Below, in pieces: positions 7,840 through 16,508 of a DNA stretch of 64,000 nt (the first letter of the stretch is position 1; the number at the start of each line of letters is the position of its first letter). The stretch covers positions 49,374 to 113,373 of the IMG/VR virus record IMGVR_UViG_3300030102_006903, one strand, 5' to 3'. The notes beneath the pieces were generated by a model. It saw only the letters and a program-made list of their open reading frames with translations, was not told the DNA's origin and made no database searches. Made by a program: the position numbers and the translations under genes. This DNA is from a virus.

Positions 7840-8554
7840 ACTCTCTCCAATATCCTAAATCTTTTTTAAACCATTTTATATTTTTGTAATTGAAATAATT
7901 GAATAAATTTATTTTTAAAAAATTTAAATATCCAAATTTCAAAAATCTTCTATTATCTTGTCCAATATATTCATTGAGTATTTTGAACCTTGATTTTGGT
8001 ACCTCTTTCGATAACCAAAAATCTTCTGAATTTTGTAAAGTTTCATCGAACCCACCGAGTTCATTAAATTTCTTTTTAGAAATTAAAAAGAAACAACCTG
8101 TACAAAATGTGATTGGCATTATATTTCTCATCCAATCTAATATCTTATAAGTCCAAATAGATTTTTTATCATGAGTAGTTAATGATTTTTGTTTTACTGA
8201 AATGATATCGTATCTATTTAAATTTTTATGTGCTTCATTTAAAACATTTCTACCTATAAGAACAGAATCAGCATCCATGAATAAAATGTAATCTGTTGAT
8301 ACAAATGTAGCACCATTATTTCTTGCAAAACCTACTTTACCACCTTGAACCACCTCTATTTGTAGATTAGAGAAATCCTCAGAGGCTTTTGATATATACT
8401 CAAGTGTTTTATCAGTAGAGTTATTATCTGCAATTACAACTCGTAATACACCTTGGAAGTTTTGTCTTGATATTTTCCAAAGAGTATTGTAGATGTAGTT
8501 TTCCTCGTTATAACAAGGAATTATTATTGTTAATAAATCAGTTATTGTTTTCAT
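7823..8554 (-). CDS. Family 2 (GT-A) glycosyltransferase
   Basis: A GT2 N-terminus is clear: LTIIIPCYNEENYIYNTL, then ADNNSTDKT, and the DXD-like metal site in FMDADSV. A C-terminal half with SEDFWLSKEV matches the acceptor-side (ED) motif. I chose the ATG at 8554 (243 aa); the longer start at 8587 would place 11 codons inside the terminator of the TonB-receptor gene. Inverting GT2 enzymes use nucleotide sugars; the acceptor here could be DNA, virion proteins or the host envelope. Confidence 0.85.
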   Translation of the reverse strand: MKTITDLLTIIIPCYNEENYIYNTLWKISRQNFQGVLRVVIADNNSTDKTLEYISKASEDFSNLQIEVVQGGKVGFARNNGATFVSTDYILFMDADSVLIGRNVLNEAHKNLNRYDIISVKQKSLTTHDKKSIWTYKILDWMRNIMPITFCTGCFFLISKKKFNELGGFDETLQNSEDFWLSKEVPKSRFKILNEYIGQDNRRFLKFGYLNFLKINLFNYFNYKNIKWFKKDLGYWREYEQTD

Positions 8555-8555
8555 G

Positions 8556-8590
8556 TGAAAAGAAAGTGGGGGAGTTTCCTCCCCCAATAT
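8556..8590 (-). terminator. Rho-independent terminator after the TonB-dependent receptor gene
   Basis: On the coding strand GGGGGAG-GAAA-CTCCCCC (7-bp G/C stem, GNRA-type tetraloop) is followed by ACTTTCTTTT. It begins about 20 nt after the receptor stop and ends just before the GT2 start. It is the most GC-rich hairpin seen in the window. Confidence 0.85.
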
Positions 8591-8605
8591 TTCTTTAGGT
8601 TGTTT

Positions 8606-11314
8606 TTAGAATCTGTATTTGAATGAAGCATTCCATGTACGTCCGAATCCGAACCATACTGAATTTCTTGTATCAATACCATTCCATGTTTCTGAAGCTG
8701 CTCCAGCATGGATGTTTGAGTTAGATTCTGCAATGTAGTAAGTATCAAGTAAGTTGTTGATATTTACTCTGAATGAAGCATCATTTCCGAATAAGTTGAA
8801 TCTAAAGGTTGAACCTAAATCAACTAATCCATAAGATGGTAACTTCAATGCACCCGCATTGTCAGGTGCTGTAAATTCTGAATCAGTAATTGAGTAATCT
8901 GCGTAAAGATTATCTACAAATCTATATCCTAAATCTACATTTAACTTGTTTCCAAGTTTATAATCTGCTTCTAAGTAAGAAACGAATTGAGCTGCATCAC
9001 CAACTTTAGCATCTTTTAAGTACAATGTACCTGTTCCGATTTGTTGGTTTTCATCATCAAATAACGCTGCTTCAAAATCTTTAGTATATCTCCAATCACC
9101 GATTGATAACATACCTTTTAATCTTAGTTTAGAATTATAATCATAAGTTGCCTCAACTTCTATACCGTTGTGAACTACATCGATATCCTTGAATTGTGCG
9201 AATCCATCAACACCTTGTTGGTTTGATAAACTTCTTGTAACAAATCTGTTACCCCATACTGTTGAGTATGCGTTTACATTTGCTCTGAAGTTATTTCCAA
9301 TGAATCCATATCCTAATTCAACCGATTTAATTTCCTCATTTTGTAAATCAGGATTAACAGTATTAGCATAGTTAGGGAATACACCATCAAAGTTTGGTTG
9401 TCTTGAGATGAAACCAGCATTGAAGAATACATTATTCTTTTCATCAATGTTATAGTTTGCACCACCTTTTAGATAACCACCACCAACATTCTTAGTATCA
9501 GATATTGGATTACCTGGTTGTCCAAAGTAATCAATTCTTTGGAAAGATTGATTTGATAAACCAGCTTGTAATACAGCAGATAAAGTAGAGTTGTTATATT
9601 CAACTAAACCATTTAAACCTTGCCAACCAACTTTACCAATATTATAGTAAGCGATTTTAGGGCCTCTGATACCTGTATCTTTGAATGGATTTGCTTCAAC
9701 TAATGTATTAATTATTTGTCCTGCAGAGTTATCATTACCAGTTGAGTAATAACCATCTAATCCCATTAGGTGGTTTAATGCTCTATAATGATATCCTTTG
9801 TAGTTTCTTAAATCAATACCGATTGAAGTTTTCCAATTCCCTTTCTCATATTCTAAGTTAGAGATTGCTCCAACCCAGTCATGAGAGTTCATAGAAGCTC
9901 TTCTAATAAGTGCACTTCTGTTAACACCATCAGCATTGAATCCATTTGAACCAATCAATTGACCTGTAAATGGTAAATCACCACTATATGGGTCTGTGTT
10001 TGCTTGGTTATATGCAACTACTGCATCAAAATCAATAAATCCTTCTGGTGTTCTTGAACCTCTACCATTTTCTAAGTAGTGTTCAGTAAGGTCTTTTCTA
10101 AATGGTAAGATATCAGTTTCCGAGTTGTAATAACTTTTACCTCTTGGACCTGTTCCTCCACCTCTACCAGCTGAACCATATAATGATGTAGCTAATTTAA
10201 GGTTAGAATTAATATCCCAATCCCAATTCAGAGTTGCTAATGGTTTGTTGTAGAAGTTTCTTCTCATTGAGAATTCTTCTCCATTTAAAACACCACCATT
10301 TGTATTCCATCTTCTATCAATTCCTTCTGTACCAAAGTTTTGGTAGTCTCTAATAGAAACCCAAACATCTCTTTGGTGGTGCCATTGACCAGCACCTAAG
10401 AAAGAAAAGTTAACTGAGTGCTTAGAATCTTCAGGTGCATATCCTAATGCAAAGAAGTAAGTATAACCCTCACCACTTGTATTATAGATATATCCATCAC
10501 CTTGCCATCTACTTAATAAGAAAGATGAAGCCCAACCATTGTCATTAAGACCTGTTGAGTGAGAAACAGTAGTTTTGAAATACCCATCATTACCAAATGT
10601 TTGAGCAATTGAACTACCACTTCTTGCTTCAGCTGCCTTAGTAAAGATTGATACAGTTCCACCTACTGATGGTACTGCTAATCTTGAAGCACCTAAACCT
10701 CTCTGTAATTGGATTCCACTTGCAACATCAGTAAGACCTTGCCAGTTAGACCAATAAACCCATCCATTTTCCATATCGTTAACTGGTTGCCCATTGATAA
10801 GGAAAGATGTATTTCTTTGGTCGAATCCTCTTAAAGAGATTCTCGAATCACCATATCCACCACCTTGTTTGGTTGCGTAGACACCTGGTGTTCTGTTCAT
10901 TATCTCAGGAAACTCTTGGTTACCTACTTTGAGTGCGATTTCTGATGGTGAAATAGTTGAAACTGCTACAGGTGTTTCTCTCACCTTTGCAATATCAATT
11001 ACACCAGAACTTACAACAACCTCACCAAGTACATTCAAGTCAGGTGTTAAACCTACTTTCGTGTTACCACTTGATTCAATTACTGTGGTTTCGTACCCTA
11101 AGTAAGAAACAACAAGTGTTGTTCCCTCAGATACATCAAGAATAAATGTCCCATCAAAACCTGATATTGTACCATCTTGAGTTCCCTCAATGATGATAGT
11201 AGCACCTGGTAAAGGGTCATTTGTCTCGACATCATAAACTAATCCACTTATTTGGGAAAAGCTTGCTGTTATACTTCCAAATAGGAATAACAGACTTAAC
11301 ATTAAATTTCTCAT
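8606..11314 (-). CDS. TonB-dependent outer-membrane receptor with carboxypeptidase-regulatory-like domain
   Basis: This 902-aa protein has a Sec signal peptide (about residues 1-21, ending SFSQ). Next comes a carboxypeptidase-regulatory-like beta-sandwich (about 22-95, ISGLVYDVETNDPLPGA). The plug domain follows (about 110-235, NRTPGVYATKQGG, ISLRGFDQRN, FLINGQPVNDM, VPSVGGTVSI). A long beta-barrel ends in an aromatic C-terminus (SFKYRF), as outer-membrane barrels do. It appears intact. Such receptors import siderophores, vitamins or glycans using TonB-ExbBD energy. Finding one in a phage replication region is unusual. Single sequence lines here run at roughly 35-42% GC, against 23-27% in the polymerase gene. 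It has its own terminator; upstream lie palindromes but no clear host-type promoter. Transfer from a flavobacterial host is likely. Confidence 0.95.
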   Translation of the reverse strand: MRNLMLSLLFLFGSITASFSQISGLVYDVETNDPLPGATIIIEGTQDGTISGFDGTFILDVSEGTTLVVSYLGYETTVIESSGNTKVGLTPDLNVLGEVVVSSGVIDIAKVRETPVAVSTISPSEIALKVGNQEFPEIMNRTPGVYATKQGGGYGDSRISLRGFDQRNTSFLINGQPVNDMENGWVYWSNWQGLTDVASGIQLQRGLGASRLAVPSVGGTVSIFTKAAEARSGSSIAQTFGNDGYFKTTVSHSTGLNDNGWASSFLLSRWQGDGYIYNTSGEGYTYFFALGYAPEDSKHSVNFSFLGAGQWHHQRDVWVSIRDYQNFGTEGIDRRWNTNGGVLNGEEFSMRRNFYNKPLATLNWDWDINSNLKLATSLYGSAGRGGGTGPRGKSYYNSETDILPFRKDLTEHYLENGRGSRTPEGFIDFDAVVAYNQANTDPYSGDLPFTGQLIGSNGFNADGVNRSALIRRASMNSHDWVGAISNLEYEKGNWKTSIGIDLRNYKGYHYRALNHLMGLDGYYSTGNDNSAGQIINTLVEANPFKDTGIRGPKIAYYNIGKVGWQGLNGLVEYNNSTLSAVLQAGLSNQSFQRIDYFGQPGNPISDTKNVGGGYLKGGANYNIDEKNNVFFNAGFISRQPNFDGVFPNYANTVNPDLQNEEIKSVELGYGFIGNNFRANVNAYSTVWGNRFVTRSLSNQQGVDGFAQFKDIDVVHNGIEVEATYDYNSKLRLKGMLSIGDWRYTKDFEAALFDDENQQIGTGTLYLKDAKVGDAAQFVSYLEADYKLGNKLNVDLGYRFVDNLYADYSITDSEFTAPDNAGALKLPSYGLVDLGSTFRFNLFGNDASFRVNINNLLDTYYIAESNSNIHAGAASETWNGIDTRNSVWFGFGRTWNASFKYRF

Positions 11315-11321
11315 AAATTAA

Positions 11322-11382
11322 ATTAATTTAAATTAATAATACTATAACTGATTATAGTAACGCTTGAGATACTTGCATACCT
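11322..11382 (-). promoter_or_regulatory. Palindrome-rich leader of the TonB-receptor gene
   Basis: Three inverted repeats occupy the leader. They are a 16-bp AT palindrome (11322-11337), an 8-bp stem with tetraloop reading TACTATAA-TCAG-TTATAGTA on the coding strand (11340-11359), and GAGGTA-TGCAAG-TATCTC with one wobble (about 11365-11382). No TAnnTTTG box with a -33 partner is seen; a TATAAT hexamer lies within the second repeat. Operator or promoter function is inferred. Confidence 0.4.
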
Positions 11383-11401
11383 CAATATCTTCAATATTTT
11401 T

Positions 11402-11524
11402 CTAATTGGGTTTTTCATTAAAATCTTGGGAATAAAAAGTAATCCTATCAGCAGTGACTGATGGTTCTTCGAAATACGGACTTTTGAAATAACTTGCAAA
11501 ATTTATAATATAAGTTTCACTCAT
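11402..11524 (-). CDS. Small ORF between methyltransferase and TonB receptor (40 aa)
   Basis: ATG at 11524 lies 14 nt after the methyltransferase stop. The frame encodes MSETYIINFASYFKSP and so on, rich in aromatic and acidic residues, and ends in TAG. After the TAG the same frame stays open for another 19 codons (KNIEDIEVCKYLKRYYNQL) before a second TAG. That extension looks protein-like, so the gene may have been shortened by a recent nonsense change. TAG is used as an ordinary stop by other genes here (for example 20088 and 50958), so recoding is unlikely. Function unknown. Confidence 0.4.
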   Translation of the reverse strand: MSETYIINFASYFKSPYFEEPSVTADRITFYSQDFNEKPN

Positions 11525-11538
11525 CTTTGTATAAGTAT

Positions 11539-13173
11539 TTAAGGTTTATAAAAAACGAAGATTGGTTCAAATTTATACACTTTCCCGTCATGTTTGACCG
11601 AGTTCTTTATACCACTTTTAGATGGGTCTAACCCAACCATCCTTGTCATCAACATTTTTAACTTACCTTTATATTCACATCCTAACTCATTTAAGATATC
11701 AATTGAATCTTGTTCAAGTGGATAATAGATTGATTTACCTATCTTGATATCAGCAATATTCCATAAAATATACCTATCATTCTTTAGATACTCATAAATC
11801 GTTGTTAGAGTAGGTTTTAAGAAGTTATCTCTCCAATCTTCATATTCACCATATGCTTTAAAAGATTGGTTCTCATCTTGAGAGTATTGTTCTCTGTTAA
11901 AATATGGAGGTGAAGTAAATGCAATATCTAACTTACCTTTATATTTTTGAAATTTTGGATTATTTGAGATTACCTCAGAACCATCTTGAAATAATTCGTA
12001 AGTGTTTCCTTGTTTTTCAACATTAAAAAATGATGTAAGTTTATCTGAGAAATCATCTACACAATTATCATTATAAAACTTAGCAACATATTCGTAACGA
12101 GAAATACCTAATTCATCTAAGAAGTTATCTGGATTAGGGTCTGTACCAACATAGTGAACTTTCTTACGAGAACTCATCGCACCGATGATTCTACCACCCC
12201 AACCACTTGATGAATCGTAAATATGTAATGGTTCATCTGTATCGATGTGGTTAGTATAATTTTCGTAAATCCACTTTGCAGTTAGTGCAGGAAAGTTTAC
12301 TGCAGGTTGTCCACAACTCAATCTAAATACTTGTAATATCTTTGGGAAGATACCAACTGTCTTATCATACCATCTTATTAGGTATTTGTATTTAGTGACT
12401 GTTCCTGCCTCTGAAGTTGTTGAATCAACTATTTCACCAAGATTTGATGTTTGAGTACTATTAAGATAACCAGTCGCAAGTAAACCATTTACTTCTTCTG
12501 AATTTAAATATAAGTTACCAAATCCAACATATTGTTCATTGAATGTTCCATAGTTTTTAAGAGTAGATTCTTTTACTCTCGCTAAAACAATTCCTAAATC
12601 AGAATATTTTCCTTTAAACACTTTACCATCATGAACATCTTTTATAAACTGAACCCCATCTTGTCCATTCCAAAAAGGATTCTCATCTTTTTTATCTACA
12701 AGTGAACGAGACCAAGAATACATAGAATCTCTTTTAACTGCTCGTTTCATAATATTAACGAACTTATCTTCCATACTTGTATCGGAAAAATGGTCATAAA
12801 TAGATAAACCATTATCAGCAGATTTACCAACTGATATTTTTGTTTTTAACATTGTAGGAAAAAACTGATTTACAACTGATGCATCTTTATTAAAGTTTTG
12901 TATTACTCCTAAAGATTCTTCATCACCACTTGTATCTTTTTTCCAATACTTTGCTGGATTAGATTTAAGTTTCTTGAATGATTTTATAATACCCTTTTCA
13001 TTCTTACCAATAACTGGTGGAGTTCCTCTATCATCCCATTGTTCAGTAACCTCCTTACGAAGCAAACGAGCCCATTGAACGAACTCATCATCAGTCATTT
13101 CTAACAACTGATGATAAGTCGTATTGGATTTAAACTCAGAAAATCTGCTTTTTTCGTAAAAGTGTTTACTCAT
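11539..13173 (-). CDS. SPPY-type DNA methyltransferase-like protein (544 aa)
   Basis: The C-terminal half is a class I SAM methyltransferase. Its motif-I-like glycine loop is DSSSGWGG (residues 320-327), with an acidic residue after the next strand (YVGTD). The catalytic motif IV TSPPYF lies at 420-425. SPPY is typical of N4-cytosine and some N6-adenine DNA methyltransferases. The first 300 residues match nothing I recognise and may be a recognition or partner domain. A paralogue (16489) shares GWG-R, TSPPYFN and the closing EPIFVF/EPIWIF block. It lies directly downstream of the clamp gene, which overlaps it by 1 nt at base 13173. It may methylate phage DNA for restriction evasion, or act in a base-modification pathway. 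Confidence 0.8.
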   Translation of the reverse strand: MSKHFYEKSRFSEFKSNTTYHQLLEMTDDEFVQWARLLRKEVTEQWDDRGTPPVIGKNEKGIIKSFKKLKSNPAKYWKKDTSGDEESLGVIQNFNKDASVVNQFFPTMLKTKISVGKSADNGLSIYDHFSDTSMEDKFVNIMKRAVKRDSMYSWSRSLVDKKDENPFWNGQDGVQFIKDVHDGKVFKGKYSDLGIVLARVKESTLKNYGTFNEQYVGFGNLYLNSEEVNGLLATGYLNSTQTSNLGEIVDSTTSEAGTVTKYKYLIRWYDKTVGIFPKILQVFRLSCGQPAVNFPALTAKWIYENYTNHIDTDEPLHIYDSSSGWGGRIIGAMSSRKKVHYVGTDPNPDNFLDELGISRYEYVAKFYNDNCVDDFSDKLTSFFNVEKQGNTYELFQDGSEVISNNPKFQKYKGKLDIAFTSPPYFNREQYSQDENQSFKAYGEYEDWRDNFLKPTLTTIYEYLKNDRYILWNIADIKIGKSIYYPLEQDSIDILNELGCEYKGKLKMLMTRMVGLDPSKSGIKNSVKHDGKVYKFEPIFVFYKP

Positions 13174-13892
13174 TATGATTGTATCTCCACTAAATAATAA
13201 TTTGATTCATAGTTATCTACTTCGAATGAAATATGTGCTAATCCTTGAGATGAAATCTTAAGAGTAGCATCTGTTGCTTCTTTATTTGCAACTAGGATTT
13301 CTTTTAAGAAGTTTGCTGAGAATGAGATTGGTTCTACTTTATCTTTTGAACAAGTACAATCAACATCAATGTTAATTCTATTTGTATTGATATTAGAATA
13401 TCCTAAGATAATTTGACCGTTTTCACCATCTTTACAAGTAAATGTAAAGTTATTCTCATCTGCTAAAGCACCTTTTGCTTTGATGAATTTTGAAATAAAG
13501 TTTGAATCTAATTTAATTTCTGAATCAAACTCTGGTAATTGTTTTAAATCAGGTACATTAGGGATAACTGATAAATCAGCTAACATATAGTTTACTGATG
13601 TAGAACCATCTTTGAATTTCAAAGAAACTGCTTTACCATCAATATCGTTGATTGAGAAATCAACATCATTTCCTAATACTGATAACATTTTTGTAAGTTT
13701 TGAAGTATCATATACACCAAAGGTTGCATCTGATGAATCAAACTCTTTCATAGTAACACTACCCAAAACAGATTTATCATCTGAAATGAACGATGTTGTT
13801 AGAGAACCTTCTTTAGATTCCCACTTTACAGATTCTACTAAACCTGCAAGATTGTACTTCGATACGAAGCGATTTAATGATTGTTTTTCCAT
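13173..13892 (-). CDS. 45: DNA polymerase sliding clamp, T4 gp45-like
   Basis: The 239-aa length, acidic composition and two-domain clamp pattern fit T4 gp45. Starting residues SLNRFVSKYNLAGLVESVKW and the closing ISFEVDNYESNYYLVEIQS resemble the gp45/PCNA edge strands. Cys-rich residues (DCTCSK) in the second domain are unusual. It follows the DNA polymerase gene and has its own promoter (13923-13954). It should form the ring loaded by gp44/gp62 and may also link to late transcription, as gp45 does in T4. Confidence 0.85.
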   Translation of the reverse strand: MEKQSLNRFVSKYNLAGLVESVKWESKEGSLTTSFISDDKSVLGSVTMKEFDSSDATFGVYDTSKLTKMLSVLGNDVDFSINDIDGKAVSLKFKDGSTSVNYMLADLSVIPNVPDLKQLPEFDSEIKLDSNFISKFIKAKGALADENNFTFTCKDGENGQIILGYSNINTNRINIDVDCTCSKDKVEPISFSANFLKEILVANKEATDATLKISSQGLAHISFEVDNYESNYYLVEIQS

Positions 13893-13922
13893 GTTTTTAT
13901 TAAATTATAATTTATAGTTGTA

Positions 13923-13954
13923 CAAATATACGAAAAATTTTTGATATATCCAAA
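13923..13954 (-). promoter_or_regulatory. Host-type promoter for the sliding clamp
   Basis: TTTGGA, 19-nt spacer, CG-TATATTTG on the coding strand, about 30 nt before the ATG. Exact match to the Bacteroidota -7 consensus; the -33 box touches the polymerase stop codon. Confidence 0.85.
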
Positions 13955-16471
13955 TTAAAATGTAAAAAATTTCTCTGCTGTTCTTTGTTCACTTACAACA
14001 TCACCCCAACCAATTGCATCATAAAAATCTTGAAGTTTACCTTTTAACTCTCTTTCAAAAATTTTATTGTGGTCAATGTAAGTGTTAATGAATTCATTTA
14101 TTTCTGATGGGTCTTTATAACCTGTAAATGCCAAACCACTTAATCCAAGTGGATTATCTTTTAAATAAACCCATTTTACCTTATCACCATTTTTCATAGG
14201 TTCATATTTGAATGGTGCATCAAAATGTTTCAAACAATCGTTATATGCGATTGCAGCTTTTACATGAGCGGGTGTTCCTTTCATAAATTGAAACAAATTT
14301 CTTTTTCCTTTTGGTAAATACTTTTTAAGATTTTTAACTGCTGAATTCTTTGCAATTACTTTCATATCTTGATTTACCATAGATTTTTTAAAATCTAATA
14401 CTTTATCTGATATTTCTTCTTCTGTTTGTCCTCGTAGAATTGATATAAGAACATCTGCCATGATTTCTTGAAATGCTTTTGGGAATGAACTTCTTTTAAC
14501 ATCCAAACCTTTTACATCTAATTTATCAACAGGTACTCCATTATCTGAAATAATCCATTGAGCATATCTTTTCTTGGCAATCCACAATCCAGCCTTTGCA
14601 ACATATTCCTTTTTGATTTCTAATCTATGTTTATCCTTATCAACATTAAAAATTCTTTTGGAAAGTATATTATAGAAATCATTAAGATAATCTTGCATCT
14701 CTTCTGCTATAACATTAACATACCCAGCGATAGTATCTTGTTCTTCATCTTTCCAATTAGGATATCTTTTATCCATCAGAGGAACTGCAGAAAAGAAAAC
14801 TGAATCAGTATCAATATAAATGTTTGAATCAGCATCTGGTGTATTTAATTCTTTGTTGTACTTAATATTCCCCATATCCGCAGTGGATTTAATCACAGTT
14901 TGACCTGTGGTTGTAACTGCCTCAGCATTATCAACATCATAAAATCTAAATGCAGGTAAACCTAATACACCATACAATGAGTTTAATAAAATCTTTTGAA
15001 CCAATTGTCTTTTATGATAAAACGCATATTTTTCTTTGTTACCTGCTTTACCATATTTTTTCATTGCATTTTTAAAATCTACTCTTTGATTAAACCAAAG
15101 GTTAAGAATATCTGGTATACAACCAACTTTATCAGTTCTATACAATACACCATTTGATGATACTGAAAAATTAGATTGTTCTAAATATTTTTTTAGATTA
15201 TCTCGTGAGATTGTATCTTCACCGATAAAGTAAGTATCTACCTCACCTTTAAGAAATTTATTTGCATCCCAATCTCTAATTTTACCAATCTTTGATTCTG
15301 GTGAAATATTCAAAGTCATAATGATTGATGGATATAGAGAGGTTAAATCCAAATCATATACCCAATCGTATTTACCAACTATTGGTGATTTAACATATGC
15401 ACCAATAAACTTCTCTTCATTGTTATCTCTAATTGCCTGCATCTTTTCCTGTCTATCTGCAGGTTTGTTTGGTGCAACTAAGTTTTTTCTTCTAAGGAAT
15501 GAAAGTAATGCACCTTCAAGATATTTTGATGAATAAACAAAATCTTCATAAGGAACATGTCCTGCATGAGTAATACCTCTACATAAATCAATAAACTGAA
15601 GTTTCTTATCAAATTCAACTACCAACTCAACATCTACTAAGTTATACTCAATAAACTTTTCAATATCTTCTTTAAATAATTGGTCAAGATTTCCTTGATA
15701 TTCAATCTTACCTCTACCTAATTCAATTTGTCCAATGGTATCTAATCGATAATTTGGTAGTTCATTGTAATTAAATTTTTTGTATAATGTTATGTAATCT
15801 AAATAAGATACACCTGCCATGAAATATCTTTTACGATATGGTGAATAGAAACATTGTCCAATTGGTGATAATCTATTCGCTTGTCTCTGTCCCAATAATC
15901 TTTTGATTCTATTGTATAACATTGGTGTATCGAAATAATCAATATTCCAACCTGTAACGATAGATGGATTAATGTATTCATATAATTCCAAATATTTCAT
16001 CAACATATCTCTTTCATCTGCAAAAGGGATTACAATACATTTATCAGTAGTTTTTTCTTCAAGAATACCTTCGTTATCCATAACCAATACCCAATATTGA
16101 TTTGTAGCGGAATCATGTAGTGCAATAGAAGTAATAGCATTCTTTGCTTCTTGTGGGTCTGGTGTTCCACTTTCCATTTCACACTCAATATCGTAAGTAA
16201 GAATAACATGACCAGTTGATGGTTCATCTGAATCTGAGTATAAATCTACTAATGCTCTTGTAGTTTCTGGTACATCTGATTCAAATAAGTTTGCATCATC
16301 TTTACTGAATTTATAAATTTTTGTTAATTTATCTCCATAAATAGAAGTATATTCACCTCTTTTAGCAGGTTCATATGCATATCTAGTATAAGGAAAAGAA
16401 CGATATCCTTGTTTATCATCCCAAAGATGAATTAGATTTTTTTCACGCTGATAATAAATGTTTTGATACAT
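13955..16471 (-). CDS. 43: Family B DNA polymerase, T4 gp43-like
   Basis: All exonuclease and polymerase motifs are present in the 838-aa protein: Exo I DIE (Asp94/Glu96), Exo II NIDYFD (Asp178) and Exo III YNLVD (Tyr276-Asp280). They continue with motif A DLTSLYPS (375-382), motif B KILLNSLYG (493-501) and motif C DTDS (554-557). Length is close to T4 gp43. It is therefore the replicative polymerase with proofreading. It is preceded by its own promoter (16477-16508) and followed by the clamp gene. No intein or homing-endonuclease insertion is seen. Confidence 0.97.
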   Translation of the reverse strand: MYQNIYYQREKNLIHLWDDKQGYRSFPYTRYAYEPAKRGEYTSIYGDKLTKIYKFSKDDANLFESDVPETTRALVDLYSDSDEPSTGHVILTYDIECEMESGTPDPQEAKNAITSIALHDSATNQYWVLVMDNEGILEEKTTDKCIVIPFADERDMLMKYLELYEYINPSIVTGWNIDYFDTPMLYNRIKRLLGQRQANRLSPIGQCFYSPYRKRYFMAGVSYLDYITLYKKFNYNELPNYRLDTIGQIELGRGKIEYQGNLDQLFKEDIEKFIEYNLVDVELVVEFDKKLQFIDLCRGITHAGHVPYEDFVYSSKYLEGALLSFLRRKNLVAPNKPADRQEKMQAIRDNNEEKFIGAYVKSPIVGKYDWVYDLDLTSLYPSIIMTLNISPESKIGKIRDWDANKFLKGEVDTYFIGEDTISRDNLKKYLEQSNFSVSSNGVLYRTDKVGCIPDILNLWFNQRVDFKNAMKKYGKAGNKEKYAFYHKRQLVQKILLNSLYGVLGLPAFRFYDVDNAEAVTTTGQTVIKSTADMGNIKYNKELNTPDADSNIYIDTDSVFFSAVPLMDKRYPNWKDEEQDTIAGYVNVIAEEMQDYLNDFYNILSKRIFNVDKDKHRLEIKKEYVAKAGLWIAKKRYAQWIISDNGVPVDKLDVKGLDVKRSSFPKAFQEIMADVLISILRGQTEEEISDKVLDFKKSMVNQDMKVIAKNSAVKNLKKYLPKGKRNLFQFMKGTPAHVKAAIAYNDCLKHFDAPFKYEPMKNGDKVKWVYLKDNPLGLSGLAFTGYKDPSEINEFINTYIDHNKIFERELKGKLQDFYDAIGWGDVVSEQRTAEKFFTF

Positions 16472-16476
16472 AAGTA

Positions 16477-16508
16477 CAAATATACGAATTATTTTTCAAA
16501 TATCCAAA
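16477..16508 (-). promoter_or_regulatory. Host-type promoter for the family B polymerase
   Basis: TTTGGA, 19-nt spacer, CG-TATATTTG on the coding strand, about 6 nt before the ATG at 16471, so the transcript would be nearly leaderless. It overlaps the 3' end of the methyltransferase-like gene. Confidence 0.8.

Noticed and set aside
8555-8587. 11-residue extension of the GT2 gene
   Set aside because: It consists of the terminator hairpin of the TonB receptor; the ATG at 8554 starts at a normal GT2 N-terminus.
11345-11404. Possible recoding of TAG as an amino acid (as in some Bacteroidota phages)
   Set aside because: At least four convincing genes end in TAG (20088, 25744, 50958 and the small ORF at 11402), and reading through 20088 would run into AsnB. 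TAG is an ordinary stop here.
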